Assembly (NCBI RefSeq): GCF_004962245.1 | Contig: NZ_SUHQ01000005.1 | Span: forward strand, 124,001-188,000 | DNA from: Mesorhizobium sp. | GTDB lineage: Bacteria; Pseudomonadota; Alphaproteobacteria; Rhizobiales; Rhizobiaceae | Direction: 5' to 3' | DNA: 64,000 nt | Part shown: one piece after another, positions 15,464-26,065 of the stretch | How the letters are laid out: each line of letters opens with the position of its first letter | Numbering within the stretch: position 1 is the first letter of the stretch | The notes under the pieces: generated by a model | Databases searched by the model: none | The model's input: the letters and a program-made list of their open reading frames with translations, nothing else | What the model was told of the DNA's origin: nothing | Translations under genes and position numbers: made by a program

Positions 15464-15501
15464 ACCTTATCCTCGACGGCCTTCGGCATTGAGGCAGACG
15501 C

Positions 15502-16167
15502 ATGGGCTATACTCTCAACTTCAACCTGATCTGGCGAAATTTCGACAAGCTCTGGGGCGGACTGCTGCTCAGCCTCGAACTCGCCGTGATCTCCATAGCA
15601 ATCGGCATCGCCATCGGTCTGCTTCTGGCGGTCTGGTACGTTTCGGCCGGGCGCGTGGTACGCGCAGGTATCGCGGCCTATGTCGAGTTCATCCGCAACG
15701 TGCCCCTGATCCTGCTTGTCTATCTGGTCTTCTACGGCCTGCCGACCGTGGTCGACATTGCCTACTCCGCGCAGATCTCATTCATCGCCACGCTGTCGCT
15801 CTACAGCGGCGCCTATCTGGTCGAGGTGTTTCGCTCGGGGCTTGAAGCGGTTCCGCGCGGCCAGATCGACGCCGGCAAGGCGATCGGCCTGACGCCCTGG
15901 CAAAGGCTCGTCCATGTGCGGCTGCCGACAATGCTGCGGATCACGCTGCCGGCGCTTTCCAACACATTCATATCGCTGTTCAAGGACACGTCGATCGCCT
16001 CGGTCATCTCGGTGCCCGAACTCACCTACGGCGCCCAATGGATCAACTTCAACACGTTCCGGATCGTGGAGGTCTACCTTGTGGTGACGGCGATGTACCT
16101 CTTCACCGGCTACGCCCTTCTCTATGCACTTCGGCTTGTCGAGCGTCGATTTAGGGCGGCGCACTAG
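15502..16167 (+). CDS. Amino-acid ABC transporter permease 1
   Basis: A 221-residue inner-membrane permease of the His/Glu/Gln/Arg type with about five transmembrane segments. It carries RNVPLILLVYLVFYGLP early and the EAA loop RGQIDAGKAIGLTPWQRLVH, which contacts the ATPase. The C-terminal half has FKDTSIASVISVPELTYGA. The gene is followed by the second permease with 1 bp between stop and start, so the two form a heterodimeric channel for the substrate delivered by the upstream binding protein. Confidence 0.92.
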   Translation: MGYTLNFNLIWRNFDKLWGGLLLSLELAVISIAIGIAIGLLLAVWYVSAGRVVRAGIAAYVEFIRNVPLILLVYLVFYGLPTVVDIAYSAQISFIATLSLYSGAYLVEVFRSGLEAVPRGQIDAGKAIGLTPWQRLVHVRLPTMLRITLPALSNTFISLFKDTSIASVISVPELTYGAQWINFNTFRIVEVYLVVTAMYLFTGYALLYALRLVERRFRAAH

Positions 16168-16168
16168 G

Positions 16169-16819
16169 ATGCTTGGCCAGATCGCCTATGCCTTGCCCTT
16201 CCTGGCCCAGGGTTTTGCCGTGACCCTGTGGGTGTCGCTGCTGGTCGTGGTGTTGTCGCTCGTCGCCGGTGTGATGATGGGCGTCGGCCTTGTCTACGGC
16301 CCGGCTCCGCTGCGCTGGGCAGTCCGCATTTTCAGCGACACCATACGCGGCATCCCGATCCTGGTGCTCATCTTCTTCGTCTATTACGGGCTGCCGGCCG
16401 TCGGCATCCATCTGGAATCCTTCTGGGCAGCCGTGCTGGCGCTCACCCTGTTCAAGACAGCGCAGGTCATCGAATATTTGCGTGGCGCGGTCGGTTCCAT
16501 ACCGAAGGGGCAGTCCGAAGCGGCGATGGCGATTGGGCTGACCTTTCGTCAGCGACTGGCCTACGTCGTCTTCCCACAAGCGTTCAGGCGCTTCCTGCCG
16601 CCATGGATCAATGGCGTCACCGATGCGGTAAAGGGCAGCGCGCTGGTCTCGCTGCTCGGCATCACCGACCTGATGCATGCCATAAACCAGGTCATCGGCC
16701 GCACTTACGAGGCGATGCCGCTCTACATCCTCGGCGCGGTCATCTACTTCGCCGTCAATTACGCCCTCTCCCTGGCCAGCCGACGGCTGGAGCAGCGCTT
16801 CTCCTTCATCCGGGAATAG
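16169..16819 (+). CDS. Amino-acid ABC transporter permease 2
   Basis: A 216-residue permease of the same family. The pattern RGIPILVLIFFVYYGLPAVG and the EAA loop KGQSEAAMAIGLTFRQRLAY are clear, with VKGSALVSLLGITDLMHA near the C-terminus. Start ATG 16169 follows TAGGATG-type spacing immediately after the first permease stop at 16167. An upstream open frame exists but overlaps the first permease. It forms the second half of the membrane channel. The ATPase gene starts 4 bp after its stop. Confidence 0.92.
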   Translation: MLGQIAYALPFLAQGFAVTLWVSLLVVVLSLVAGVMMGVGLVYGPAPLRWAVRIFSDTIRGIPILVLIFFVYYGLPAVGIHLESFWAAVLALTLFKTAQVIEYLRGAVGSIPKGQSEAAMAIGLTFRQRLAYVVFPQAFRRFLPPWINGVTDAVKGSALVSLLGITDLMHAINQVIGRTYEAMPLYILGAVIYFAVNYALSLASRRLEQRFSFIRE

Positions 16820-16823
16820 CAAG

Positions 16824-17612
16824 ATGTCCACGCACGCCAATCCGGCACTTCTCGATGTCTCCGAGGTTTCCAAATCCTTTGGATCCGTCGAGGTTCTGCG
16901 TTCCGTCAGCCTGCAGGTGACACGCGGCGAGGTGGTGACGGTCATCGGACCCTCCGGCAGCGGCAAGACCACGCTGCTGCGCTGCGTCAACTTCCTGGAG
17001 AGCTACGACAGTGGCTCCATCCGCATCGACGGCAAGGAGGTCGGCTTCCGCGAGACGGGAACACGCCAGCGCCGCAGCGAGCGCGACCTGGCGGCGATGC
17101 GGGCCGAGACCGGAATGGTGTTCCAGAGTTTCAACCTGTTTCCACATCTGACAGCGGCCGGCAACATCATGCTTGGCCTGCGCAAGGTGCGCGGCAAGAG
17201 CAGCGCCGAGGCCCGCCAGATTGCCGAGCATTGGCTCGGCCGGGTCGGCCTCGCCCACAAGGCGGACAGCCTGCCGGCCGAGCTTTCCGGCGGCCAGCAG
17301 CAGCGTGTCGGCATCGCCCGCGCCGTGGCGATGGAGCCGAAGATCCTGCTCCTCGACGAGATAACCTCCGCGCTCGATCCCGAACTGGTCGGCGAGGTGC
17401 TTGAGGTCGTGCGCAGCCTGGCCGAGGACGGCATGACAATGCTGATGGTCACGCATGAGATGGCCTTTGCACGCGACGCCTCGAGCCGCATCGTCTTCAT
17501 GGCGGATGGCGGCATCAGCGCCGCGGGGCCGCCTGCCGAGATTCTGGGCACGGAGATCGACAACGAGCGTCTTCGCAGCTTCCTGGCGCGGTTTCGCGCC
17601 TCGCATTTCTGA
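16824..17612 (+). CDS. Amino-acid ABC transporter ATP-binding protein
   Basis: A 262-residue ATPase of the GlnQ/HisP class. Walker A is GPSGSGKT at 42-49, the Q-loop MVFQSFNLFPHLT follows, the signature is LSGGQQQRVGIARA and Walker B is ILLLDEITSALDPE. The H-loop lies in MLMVTHEMAFA. The ITSALDP wording (rather than PTSALDP) is unusual but seen in this family. It energises the two permeases encoded just upstream. The RidA gene begins 36 bp later in the same direction. Confidence 0.94.
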   Translation: MSTHANPALLDVSEVSKSFGSVEVLRSVSLQVTRGEVVTVIGPSGSGKTTLLRCVNFLESYDSGSIRIDGKEVGFRETGTRQRRSERDLAAMRAETGMVFQSFNLFPHLTAAGNIMLGLRKVRGKSSAEARQIAEHWLGRVGLAHKADSLPAELSGGQQQRVGIARAVAMEPKILLLDEITSALDPELVGEVLEVVRSLAEDGMTMLMVTHEMAFARDASSRIVFMADGGISAAGPPAEILGTEIDNERLRSFLARFRASHF

Positions 17613-17648
17613 CATCAGACGGCGAAAGCTGTCGCAAGGAGCTTTTTC

Positions 17649-18110
17649 ATGACGCCTTACATCCGGCTCGCCGAATTGGGCCTGACGCTGCCCGAGCCGC
17701 CGACGCCCATCGCCAATTTCGTCACCCACGCCGAGAGCGGACGGCTGATCTTCCTCTCCGGCCAGGGGCCGTTGCGCGCCGATGGCACGCTTTGCACCGG
17801 CAAGGTGGGCGAGGACATTACGGTGGAGGAAGCCTATGGGCATGCCCGTCTCACCGGTTTGAACCTGCTCGCCGTCATGCATGCCGCGGCAGGCGACCTC
17901 GGCCGCATCGTGCGCGTCGTCAAGCTGCTTGGCTTCGTCAACGCGATCCCGACGTTCAGCGACCACCCGAAAGTGGTCAACGGCTGCTCCGATCTTTTCG
18001 CCGCTGTCTTCGATAGGATCGGCGGCCACGCCCGTTCGGCGATCGGTGTCGGTTCCCTGCCGGGGAACATCACAGTCGAAATCGAGGCGGTCGTCGAGAT
18101 CGCCGCCTGA
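17649..18110 (+). CDS. RidA/YjgF family enamine-imine deaminase
   Basis: A 153-residue RidA-fold protein. The pattern [20 protein letters not shown] and [20 protein letters not shown] at the N-terminus, [19 protein letters not shown] in the middle and [20 protein letters not shown] at the end include the conserved Arg of the active cleft (in ARSAIGV). This version belongs to the longer YjgF-like subgroup. RidA proteins hydrolyse reactive 2-aminoacrylate and related imines formed by PLP enzymes. Its position beside a SelA-fold PLP enzyme fits a job of finishing or detoxifying that enzyme's elimination product. Confidence 0.92.
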   Translation: MTPYIRLAELGLTLPEPPTPIANFVTHAESGRLIFLSGQGPLRADGTLCTGKVGEDITVEEAYGHARLTGLNLLAVMHAAAGDLGRIVRVVKLLGFVNAIPTFSDHPKVVNGCSDLFAAVFDRIGGHARSAIGVGSLPGNITVEIEAVVEIAA

Positions 18111-18135
18111 CGTCTTACCAATGGGATCCCTAGAG

Positions 18136-19341
18136 ATGACGATCTATTCCGCAAACGGCTCCAACACGACAATCCGCGAACGGCTCGGCCTTCGCCCGAT
18201 CATCAATGTTTCCGGCACGATGACCGCGCTCGGCGCCTCGATCATCGTCCCGGAAGCGATCGCCGCGATGTCGGAGATCGCTTCGCAATGGGTGGAGATG
18301 GACGATCTGCAACGCGCCGCGAGCACGATCGTCGCGCGCCTCACTGGCGGCGAGGCCGGTTTCGTCACGGCTTGCTGCGCCAGCGGCATCACCATGGCGA
18401 TTGCCGGCGCTATGACCGGCACCAATCTGCTCGCGATCGAGCGGCTGCCGGACGACACGGAAGGGCTGAAGTCGGAGGTCATCGTCCAGCTCGGCCATAT
18501 CGTCAACTACGGCGCGCCGATCGACCAGTCGATCCGGCTTGCCGGGGCCAGGACCGTACCGGCCGGCACGGTCAGCGTGACGCAGGACTATCATGTGCGC
18601 GAGGCGATCCGCGACCGCACCGCAGCAGGCCTCTATGTCGTTGCGCATCACACGGTGCAATACGGCATGCTCTCGCTCGAGGAGTTCTGCGAAATCTGCC
18701 ACGCCAGGGGCGTTCCGGTGATCGTCGACGCCGCCTCCGAATATGATCTGCGCGGCTTCCTCGCGCGCGGCGCCGACATCGTCGTCTATAGCGGGCACAA
18801 ATTCCTCAGTGGGCCGACAAGCGGCATCGTGACGGGACGCAAGGATCTGGTGCGGGCCGCCTATCTGCAGAACCGTGGCGTTGCGCGGGCGATGAAGGTC
18901 GGCAAGGAAAGCATCGCTGGCACCATGGCCGCCCTGGAGGCCTGGGAGCGGCGTGATCATGCCGGCATCCGGCAGCGGGAGGAAGCGGCGCTCCATCTGT
19001 GGAAGGATGCCTTGCAAGGCATTGCCGGCATTGGCGCCGAGATCATCCCCGATCCGACCGCCAACCCGCTCGATCGCCTGCAGGTCTTCGTCCGGCCGGA
19101 AAGCCGCTTCAGCGCCGCCGGCCTCGCATCGGCGCTGGCGGCGGGCCAGCCTCCCGTCATCGTGCGCAACCACGAGGTGGAACGCGGCCATTTCTTCCTC
19201 GACCCCTGTAATCTCCATCCAGGCGAGGCAGAAATCGTCGCCGAACGCCTGCGGGCAGTGTTGAGCGCAACCGAGCGTCCCGCGGACGCCATGAAATCGG
19301 CGCGCAAGGAATCCGCCGGCGCCTTGCGCTGGCCGGATTAG
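18136..19341 (+). CDS. SelA-fold PLP-dependent lyase-like enzyme
   Basis: A 401-residue fold-type I PLP enzyme close to the SelA / D-glucosaminate-6-phosphate ammonia-lyase branch. It has the opening [19 protein letters not shown], the glycine-rich cofactor region [20 protein letters not shown], the aspartate of [20 protein letters not shown] and the Schiff-base lysine in [15 protein letters not shown]. Family members eliminate ammonia or water from amino acids or amino sugars. ATG 18136 follows GGGATCCCTAGAG; an ATG at 18121 would add five residues. As last gene of the ABC-RidA operon, it probably degrades the imported compound. Exact substrate unknown. Confidence 0.85.
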   Translation: MTIYSANGSNTTIRERLGLRPIINVSGTMTALGASIIVPEAIAAMSEIASQWVEMDDLQRAASTIVARLTGGEAGFVTACCASGITMAIAGAMTGTNLLAIERLPDDTEGLKSEVIVQLGHIVNYGAPIDQSIRLAGARTVPAGTVSVTQDYHVREAIRDRTAAGLYVVAHHTVQYGMLSLEEFCEICHARGVPVIVDAASEYDLRGFLARGADIVVYSGHKFLSGPTSGIVTGRKDLVRAAYLQNRGVARAMKVGKESIAGTMAALEAWERRDHAGIRQREEAALHLWKDALQGIAGIGAEIIPDPTANPLDRLQVFVRPESRFSAAGLASALAAGQPPVIVRNHEVERGHFFLDPCNLHPGEAEIVAERLRAVLSATERPADAMKSARKESAGALRWPD

Positions 19342-19444
19342 GTAACGATGACACGGTGCGCCCGAATGCTGTGCAGAGGCACCGCATCCTTGCCGTCGAT
19401 CCCGAATTCCGCTAATGCGCGCCTTTGCCGCCGGGAGCAGAAGC

Positions 19445-19942
19445 TTGGACGATCAACGCGCCGACGTCGCCATCATCATGGGCAGCCAGTCCGACTGGGC
19501 AACGATGCGCCACGCCGCCGAAACGCTGGAGGCACTGGGCATCCCGCACAAGCGGCTGATCGTCTCGGCTCATCGCACCCCCGACCGGCTCTATGAATTT
19601 GCCAAAGGCGCCAAGGCGGCCGGTTTTCGGGTGATCATCGCCGGCGCCGGCGGTGCGGCGCACCTGCCCGGCATGACGGCGGCGATGACCCCGCTCCCCG
19701 TTTTTGGCGTGCCGGTGGAATCGAAGGCACTTTCCGGGCAGGACTCGCTGCTCTCCATCGTGCAGATGCCGGCCGGCATTCCGGTCGGCACGCTGGCAAT
19801 TGGCAAGGCGGGCGCCACAAATGCCGCCCTTCTGGCCGCGGCCGTGCTGGCGCTGACCGACGAAAAGCTGGCTGCCCGGCTCGATGCCTGGCGCGCCGCC
19901 CAGACCGCCAAGGTCGCCACCGAGCCCACGGACACGCCATGA
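19445..19942 (+). CDS. purE: N5-carboxyaminoimidazole ribonucleotide mutase
   Basis: A 165-residue PurE of purine synthesis, converting N5-CAIR to CAIR. The conserved [20 protein letters not shown] start, the SAHRTPDRL loop and the [16 protein letters not shown] block with the catalytic His are all present. The TTG at 19445 has GGGAGCAGAAG upstream and gives the usual length; an in-frame ATG at 19415 would add ten residues ([10 protein letters not shown]) without a good ribosome site. It overlaps purK by the ATGA at 19939-19942. Confidence 0.95.
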   Translation: MDDQRADVAIIMGSQSDWATMRHAAETLEALGIPHKRLIVSAHRTPDRLYEFAKGAKAAGFRVIIAGAGGAAHLPGMTAAMTPLPVFGVPVESKALSGQDSLLSIVQMPAGIPVGTLAIGKAGATNAALLAAAVLALTDEKLAARLDAWRAAQTAKVATEPTDTP

Positions 19943-21015
19943 GCCTGCCCGCCGGCTCGACCATCGGCATCATCGGCGGCGGCCAGCTCGGCCGCATGCT
20001 GGCCATGGCCGCGGCCCGCCTCGGCTATCGCACGGTCGTGCTGGAACCGCAGTTGGATTGCCCGGCAGCACAGGTCGCCAACCGGCAGATCGCCGCTGCC
20101 TATGACGATACGACCGCGCTCGCCGAACTGGCGGCGGTCAGCGCCGTCGTCACCTACGAGTTCGAGAACGTGCCGGTCGCGGCCGCCAGCGCGCTTGCCG
20201 TCACGGTCCCGGTCTATCCGCCGGCGCGCGCGCTGGAAGTGGCGCAGGACCGGGTGGCGGAGAAGAAATTCCTCAACGGCATCGGCATCCCCACCGCCGA
20301 TTTCTGTCCCGTCGACAATGACGACGAACTGACGGCGGCGCTGAAAAAGTTCGGTGGCAGCGGCATATTGAAGACGCGGCGCATGGGCTATGACGGCAAG
20401 GGCCAGCGTGTCTTCCGCAACATGGAAACGGGCGGCTCTGCTGGTACCTGCGAGGCGATGGGCAACGTGCCGCTGATCCTCGAATCCTTCGTCGACTTCG
20501 AACGCGAGATTTCGGTGATCGCGGCGCGCGGCATAGACGGTTCGCTCGCCGCCTACGATCCGGCAGAAAACGTCCACCGCAACGGCATCCTGCACAGTTC
20601 GACTCTGCCGGCTGGAATAACGTCCGAAACAGCGGTTTCGGCGCAGGCGGCAGCAACAGGAATACTTGCGGCGCTCGACTATGTCGGCGTCATCGGCATC
20701 GAGTTCTTTGTCCTAGCCGACGGCTCGCTGCTGGCCAATGAGATCGCCCCGCGCGTTCACAATTCCGGCCACTGGACGGAAGCCGCCTGCATCGTCTCAC
20801 AATTCGAACAGCACATTCGTGCTGTCGCCGGCCTGCCGCTGGGAAATCCCGGCCGCCATTTTGACTGCGTCATGGAAAACCTGATCGGCGACGACATCCT
20901 GCGCGTCCCAGCCCTGCTCGCCGAGCCCGATCTGATGCTGCATCTCTACGGCAAAGCCGAGGCGCGGCCCGGCCGCAAGATGGGCCATTTTACGCGAATG
21001 AGCCGTCACCGTTGA
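19939..21015 (+). CDS. purK: N5-carboxyaminoimidazole ribonucleotide synthase
   Basis: A 358-residue ATP-grasp enzyme that makes N5-CAIR from AIR, bicarbonate and ATP. The N-terminal [20 protein letters not shown], then [12 protein letters not shown], the ATP-grasp lysine region [12 protein letters not shown] and [12 protein letters not shown], and [14 protein letters not shown] are characteristic PurK motifs. The start overlaps the purE stop, so translation is probably coupled. No terminator is obvious before the rpmJ promoter. Confidence 0.96.
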   Translation: MSLPAGSTIGIIGGGQLGRMLAMAAARLGYRTVVLEPQLDCPAAQVANRQIAAAYDDTTALAELAAVSAVVTYEFENVPVAAASALAVTVPVYPPARALEVAQDRVAEKKFLNGIGIPTADFCPVDNDDELTAALKKFGGSGILKTRRMGYDGKGQRVFRNMETGGSAGTCEAMGNVPLILESFVDFEREISVIAARGIDGSLAAYDPAENVHRNGILHSSTLPAGITSETAVSAQAAATGILAALDYVGVIGIEFFVLADGSLLANEIAPRVHNSGHWTEAACIVSQFEQHIRAVAGLPLGNPGRHFDCVMENLIGDDILRVPALLAEPDLMLHLYGKAEARPGRKMGHFTRMSRHR

Positions 21016-21103
21016 GGCTGTTGGACCGCGCGCCGCTAATGCCGCCGATGGAGCAGAAAACGCAAATCCGCCACACCGGCTCATCTAGGAAGCATGCTTG
21101 CGG

Positions 21104-21132
21104 TTGACACAGGCAAGGCTCCTCGTTTATGA
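21104..21132 (+). promoter_or_regulatory. rpmJ promoter (sigma-70 type)
   Basis: TTGACA at 21104-21109 and TTATGA at 21127-21132 are spaced by 17 bp, a near-consensus housekeeping promoter. Transcription should begin near 21139, giving a leader of about 78 nt before rpmJ. Confidence 0.7.
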
Positions 21133-21148
21133 GCCACGCACAAGTTGA

Positions 21149-21197
21149 AAGGCGCGCTTTCCGAGCGCGCCTTAATAATTCGGCCCGGGACCGGGCC
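21149..21197 (+). other. Two strong hairpins in the rpmJ leader
   Basis: AAGGCGCGCT at 21149-21158 pairs perfectly with AGCGCGCCTT at 21164-21173 around a 5-nt loop, followed by TAATAATT. A second stem follows: GGCCCGG (21182-21188) with CCGGGCC (21191-21197). The first looks like an attenuator without a long U tract. The pair fills most of the leader and ends 19 nt before the ATG. Confidence 0.65.
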
Positions 21198-21216
21198 CAG
21201 ACCGACGGGCAAGACC

Positions 21217-21342
21217 ATGAAGATCAAGAATTCGCTCAAGGCGCTGAAGGCGCGTCACCGCGACAACCAACTGGTTCGCCGCAAGGGCCGCATCTACATC
21301 ATCAACAAGACCGCTCCGCGCTACAAGGCGCGCCAGGGTTGA
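21217..21342 (+). CDS. rpmJ: 50S ribosomal protein L36
   Basis: A 41-residue L36: [20 protein letters not shown] then [21 protein letters not shown]. This is the zinc-free form, lacking the CxxC..CxxxxH set, that is common in alphaproteobacteria. It is a small basic protein of the large ribosomal subunit. ATG 21217 is preceded by GGGCAAGACC; frames further upstream run into the hairpin leader. The gene stands alone between purK and a repeat copy, with its own promoter. Confidence 0.95.
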   Translation: MKIKNSLKALKARHRDNQLVRRKGRIYIINKTAPRYKARQG

Positions 21343-21384
21343 GCCTTGCGCGTGGGGCTTGCCCCACGCTTGCATGATGTTACC

Positions 21385-21482
21385 GCATCGACCCGAAAAC
21401 CGGAATCGATTTCCGGAATATACGATGCGTAGGACTCAAAATGTTGGAGCGTCCTTTGCACGTCGAAAGGACGCGTGGCTCG
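21385..21482. repeat. Intergenic repeat family 1, copy D
   Basis: It contains ACCCGAAAACCGGAATCGAT, a degenerate ATACGATGCGTAGGACTC in place of ATCATGCGCAAAATC, and the well-kept hairpin GCGTCCTTTGCACGTCGAAAGGACGC (arms GCGTCC-TTT / AAA-GGACGC). It lies between rpmJ and the TPR protein gene. Confidence 0.8.
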
Positions 21483-21553
21483 AATACCGGCCTATCGGCC
21501 TTCTCACGCTAAATTCAGTTTGACGATCCGCTGTCCGGGGCTAGATTCCGACT

Positions 21554-22138
21554 ATGCGGATTCTTTTTGCATTCCTCGCGGCGCTTTTTCTTTTCGGTTC
21601 CGCCTCGCTTCCGGCTCAAGCGGACGACCCGGTCGCACCCCCGGTCGCTGCGACCAGAGAGGCAAGGCTCGACCAGTTGTTCGCCGACCTGAAGCGCGAG
21701 CGCAACGAAAAAGCCGCCGAGCGCATCGCCGCGCGCATCTCGAACGAGTGGGCGCAATCCGGCAGCGCCTCGATCGACCTGATGATGCAATGGTCGCAAA
21801 AGGCGATCGAGGACCAGAAGTTCGACGTGGCGCTCGATTTCCTCGATCAGGTGGTGACCTTGCAACCGGCCTTTGCGGAAGGATGGAACCGGCGCGCCAC
21901 CGCGCATTTCTTGATGAAGAACTTTGGAAAATCGATGTCGGACATCGACCGCACGCTGCAACTCGAGCCGCGCCATTTCGGCGCGCTTTCCGGGCTGGCG
22001 CAGATCATGGCCGTAACCGGCCACAAGGAGTCGGCGCTGGAAGCGTGGCAGCGCGTGCTCGCCATCTATCCGATGTTGCGCAGCGCCCAAGATCAAGTCG
22101 GCACGCTTTCGGAAGAACTCGCAGGCGAAGGGATTTGA
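21554..22138 (+). CDS. TPR-repeat periplasmic protein
   Basis: A 194-residue protein with a clear signal peptide (MRILFAFLAALFLFGSASLP, cleavage near AQA-DDP). The rest is helical, with two or three tetratricopeptide-like pairs, for example VALDFLDQVVTLQPAFAEGW with NRRATAHFLMKN and then IDRTLQLEPRHFGALSGLAQ. TPR proteins of this type serve as periplasmic scaffolds; the partner is unknown. Start ATG 21554 gives the signal directly. The gene is monocistronic as far as can be seen. Confidence 0.88.
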   Translation: MRILFAFLAALFLFGSASLPAQADDPVAPPVAATREARLDQLFADLKRERNEKAAERIAARISNEWAQSGSASIDLMMQWSQKAIEDQKFDVALDFLDQVVTLQPAFAEGWNRRATAHFLMKNFGKSMSDIDRTLQLEPRHFGALSGLAQIMAVTGHKESALEAWQRVLAIYPMLRSAQDQVGTLSEELAGEGI

Positions 22139-22330
22139 TACCGGAGGGTTGGTGCCCCAGGCTGCGACGTTCCCACGGCAATTTCAACATTGCTGTCGGT
22201 CTTGCGGCGGCCATAACCACCTTCCAGTCAGTGAAATGAGCAATTTCGTCGCTTTTACCTATCTCGGCACTGCTTGTCGGTGAGCGCGAGGTGTGGTTTC
22301 CTTGTCTAGGGTTGGAGTCGTTAGGCAATC

Positions 22331-22534
22331 ATGATCGCAGCTTACATCGACGAGTTCATAATGTTTTGCGCCGGTCTATGGATGTCGGGCGTCGGCTACG
22401 GGTTCCTCCAGATGCCAAACCAACCCCAAGCTGGACAACAGGCCTGGTTGGCACGCCTTCCCCGTCATTTCAAATGGATGGGGCCGCTCTTGCTGGTAAT
22501 CGCGATCGTACTCGCCGTCGCCTCACCTTCTTGA
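22331..22534 (+). CDS. Small two-helix membrane protein
   Basis: A 67-residue protein with two hydrophobic stretches at about residues 8-26 (FIMFCAGLWMSGVGYGFL) and 50-65 (MGPLLLVIAIVLAVA), joined by a polar loop with NQPQAGQQAWLARLP. I do not recognise the family. The codon pattern and amphipathic layout look like a real gene, but the ribosome site (upstream GGCAATC) is weak. It lies between the TPR gene and the pyk gene, which is convergent. Confidence 0.5.
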   Translation: MIAAYIDEFIMFCAGLWMSGVGYGFLQMPNQPQAGQQAWLARLPRHFKWMGPLLLVIAIVLAVASPS

Positions 22535-22639
22535 TCCGGTTGCAGGCAACAGGTTGCTCCGCATCGAGGCGAGGCTTCAGCTTGGTGAATTCGCCTGTGG
22601 GCGGCCCAAAAATCGCTGCGCATTTTTGAGCGGCTCGCT

Positions 22640-24072
<1,433 letters not shown>

Positions 24073-24076
<4 letters not shown>

Positions 24077-24591
24077 TGACTGTTTGTTCCCGGGGCGGCT
24101 GGAGCACCTCCCGTTGCGGGGTCGTCGGTCAGCTGGACCATCCAGCTTGCCTGCTCGCCCGTGTCATATTCCTGGAATCCGGCGCGCTGGAAGCCCCGGG
24201 CGACGCAATCGGCAACGCCGGCGATCTTGAACTCTTTTTCGGCCACGCACATGTTGATCGGGCCATCCCAGCGCCCGCCGCGCTCCGCGTCTTCTGCATA
24301 GAGATAGTAAAACCTTGATGACAGCGGCCCTTCGATCAACGTCTTGCAGCTCGATCCTTCGATGTGCCACCAGCCTTCGGTGATCCAACCGGCCTTGGCG
24401 CGATAGCCGATGCCGACGCCGACCAGGTTCTGCGTGGCGTTGCAGACACGGAAATCGGCGCGCGCGGGCGAGGCTGCGACCATCGCGGCGAGGCCCACAG
24501 CAAGGGTCAGGAGTGGCATGGCGAAGGCATAGCGCACGCGCGGCCTGCCGGCGGAACCCATCCTGAAACCCCTCAAGAACCACATTTGCAT
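24073..24591 (-). CDS. DUF1036 family exported protein
   Basis: A 172-residue exported protein. A hydrophobic segment (LLTLAVGLAAMVAASPARA, about residues 27-45) precedes the DUF1036 domain, which starts DFRVCNATQNLVGVGIGYRA and includes GWITEGWWHIEGSSCKTLIE and FYYLYAEDAERGG. Cysteines in VCN, SSCK, NMCV and ADCV suggest disulfides. Function unknown. The first 10-26 residues before the signal may not be used; an ATG giving MGSAGRPRV or MPLLTLAVG is possible. It is the upstream gene of pyk and overlaps it by 4 bp. Confidence 0.88.
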
Positions 24592-24806
24592 CTCTCAACG
24601 CCCCTTTTCGGAAAAGTCCGGGCGCATGTCAACGCGCCCATTTGCCCAATTCCAATCGATTTAGAAAGGCCCTGGCGCACGGTCTGTCGCCTTGTGCCAG
24701 ATTTCCGCAGAAACCGTGGCCAAACAACGGCATTGCGCAAGCGTCCTCTTCGTGGAATGACGATACCACCCTCCCCGGAAGCCAGCGAACAGACCATTTC
24801 CCACCA

Positions 24807-25604
24807 ATGACCCGATCCACAGTTTTCGCGCCTTTCGACATCGTCGAAGGCGACCGCAAGCGAGGCATCGTGCTCCTGGCCGATCACGCCCGCCGCGACC
24901 TGCCGGAGGACTATGGCAGCCTCGGCCTGCCGGCAGCGGAATTCGACCGCCATATCGCCTACGATATCGGAGTCGAGACGGCGACACGCGAACTGGCCGC
25001 TTTGCTCGGCGTGCCGGCGGTGTTCGCCAATTTTTCACGACTTCTGATTGACCCCAATCGCGGAGAGGACGATCCGACGCTGATCCGCCAACTCTATGAC
25101 GGCACCGTCGTGCCGGGAAACTACCCTATATCAGCGGAAGAGCGCGAAAGGCGGCTCGACCGCTTCTACCGGCCCTATCATGACGCGGTCGGCGCCATGA
25201 TAGCCTCGGTGGCACAGGCTTCCGCAAGCGCGCCCTTCATCTTCTCGGTACACTCCTTCACGCCGGTGATGCAGGGGCTCGTGCGCCCGTGGCATGTCGG
25301 TATCTTGTGGGATCGCGACGACCGGGTGGCGCGGCCGTTGATCGACATGCTGGCCGCCGACAAAGACCTCGTCGTCGGTGACAACGAGCCTTATGATGGC
25401 GCATTGCGCGGCGACACCATGTTCAGGCATGCCATCGTCAACGGCTTTGCCCATGCGCTGATCGAAATCCGCCAGGACCTGATCGCCGATCGGAAGAATG
25501 CGATCGCATGGGCCGAACGGCTGGCGCCGATCGTTGACGCGATCAATCGCCGCCCCGATATACATGCGGTGAAGATGTTCGGCTCGCGCACCGGGCCGCT
25601 ATGA
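24807..25604 (+). CDS. N-formylglutamate amidohydrolase family protein
   Basis: A 265-residue member of the N-formylglutamate amidohydrolase (HutG/FGase) family, zinc-type hydrolases. Typical segments are [66 protein letters not shown] and VVGDNEPYDGALRGDTM. The start at ATG 24807 reads MTRSTVFAPFDIVEG; the frame remains open upstream but with unlike sequence. No hut genes are near, so the substrate may be another N-acyl amino acid. The stop overlaps the next open frame; DUF1244 begins 26 bp later. Confidence 0.87.
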   Translation: MTRSTVFAPFDIVEGDRKRGIVLLADHARRDLPEDYGSLGLPAAEFDRHIAYDIGVETATRELAALLGVPAVFANFSRLLIDPNRGEDDPTLIRQLYDGTVVPGNYPISAEERERRLDRFYRPYHDAVGAMIASVAQASASAPFIFSVHSFTPVMQGLVRPWHVGILWDRDDRVARPLIDMLAADKDLVVGDNEPYDGALRGDTMFRHAIVNGFAHALIEIRQDLIADRKNAIAWAERLAPIVDAINRRPDIHAVKMFGSRTGPL

Positions 25605-25630
25605 CGGAGGCCCAAGGAGGCCAGGAAGCA

Positions 25631-25939
25631 ATGACCGATCTCAGCGACGAGCAAAAACGCGATTTCGAAGCCGCCGCCTTCCGCCGGCTGGTCGCGCATC
25701 TGCGCGAACGCACGGACGTGCAGAACATCGACCTGATGAACCTTGCCGGCTTCTGCCGCAACTGCCTGTCCAACTGGTATCGCGATGCCGCGGAGGCCAA
25801 GGGCGTCGATCTCAGCAAGGACCAGTCGCGCGAGATCATCTACGGCATGCCCTATGCCGAATGGCAGGCGCTCAACCAGACCGAGGCCTCCGACGCCAAG
25901 AAAGCGGAGTTCGAGGCAAGACGCCCCAGGGATCACTAG
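25631..25939 (+). CDS. DUF1244 family protein
   Basis: A 102-residue soluble protein of DUF1244. The conserved block FRRLVAHLRERTDVQNIDLM, NLAGFCRNCLSNWYRDAAE with its two cysteines and IIYGMPYAEWQ is present. Function unknown; the Cys pair may bind a metal. ATG 25631 follows AGGAGGCCAGGAAGCA; an ATG at 25601 overlapping the previous stop would add ten residues. It follows the amidohydrolase gene closely and is likely cotranscribed. Confidence 0.9.
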   Translation: MTDLSDEQKRDFEAAAFRRLVAHLRERTDVQNIDLMNLAGFCRNCLSNWYRDAAEAKGVDLSKDQSREIIYGMPYAEWQALNQTEASDAKKAEFEARRPRDH

Positions 25940-26065
25940 GATCGCTGAACGACCGGGTTCGACCCGAGCTGGTCTTTGCCACCATCGCCAATGGGACGGG
26001 AAGCTGACGGTACGTGCAGGCCCTTCGGATGAAGTGAGTGAAAGGAACGTGGCGAGGAGAGCATC

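Noticed and set aside
22139..22330. Possible RNA gene between the TPR and small membrane-protein genes
   Set aside because: No stable stem, promoter or terminator could be made out in this 192-bp stretch.
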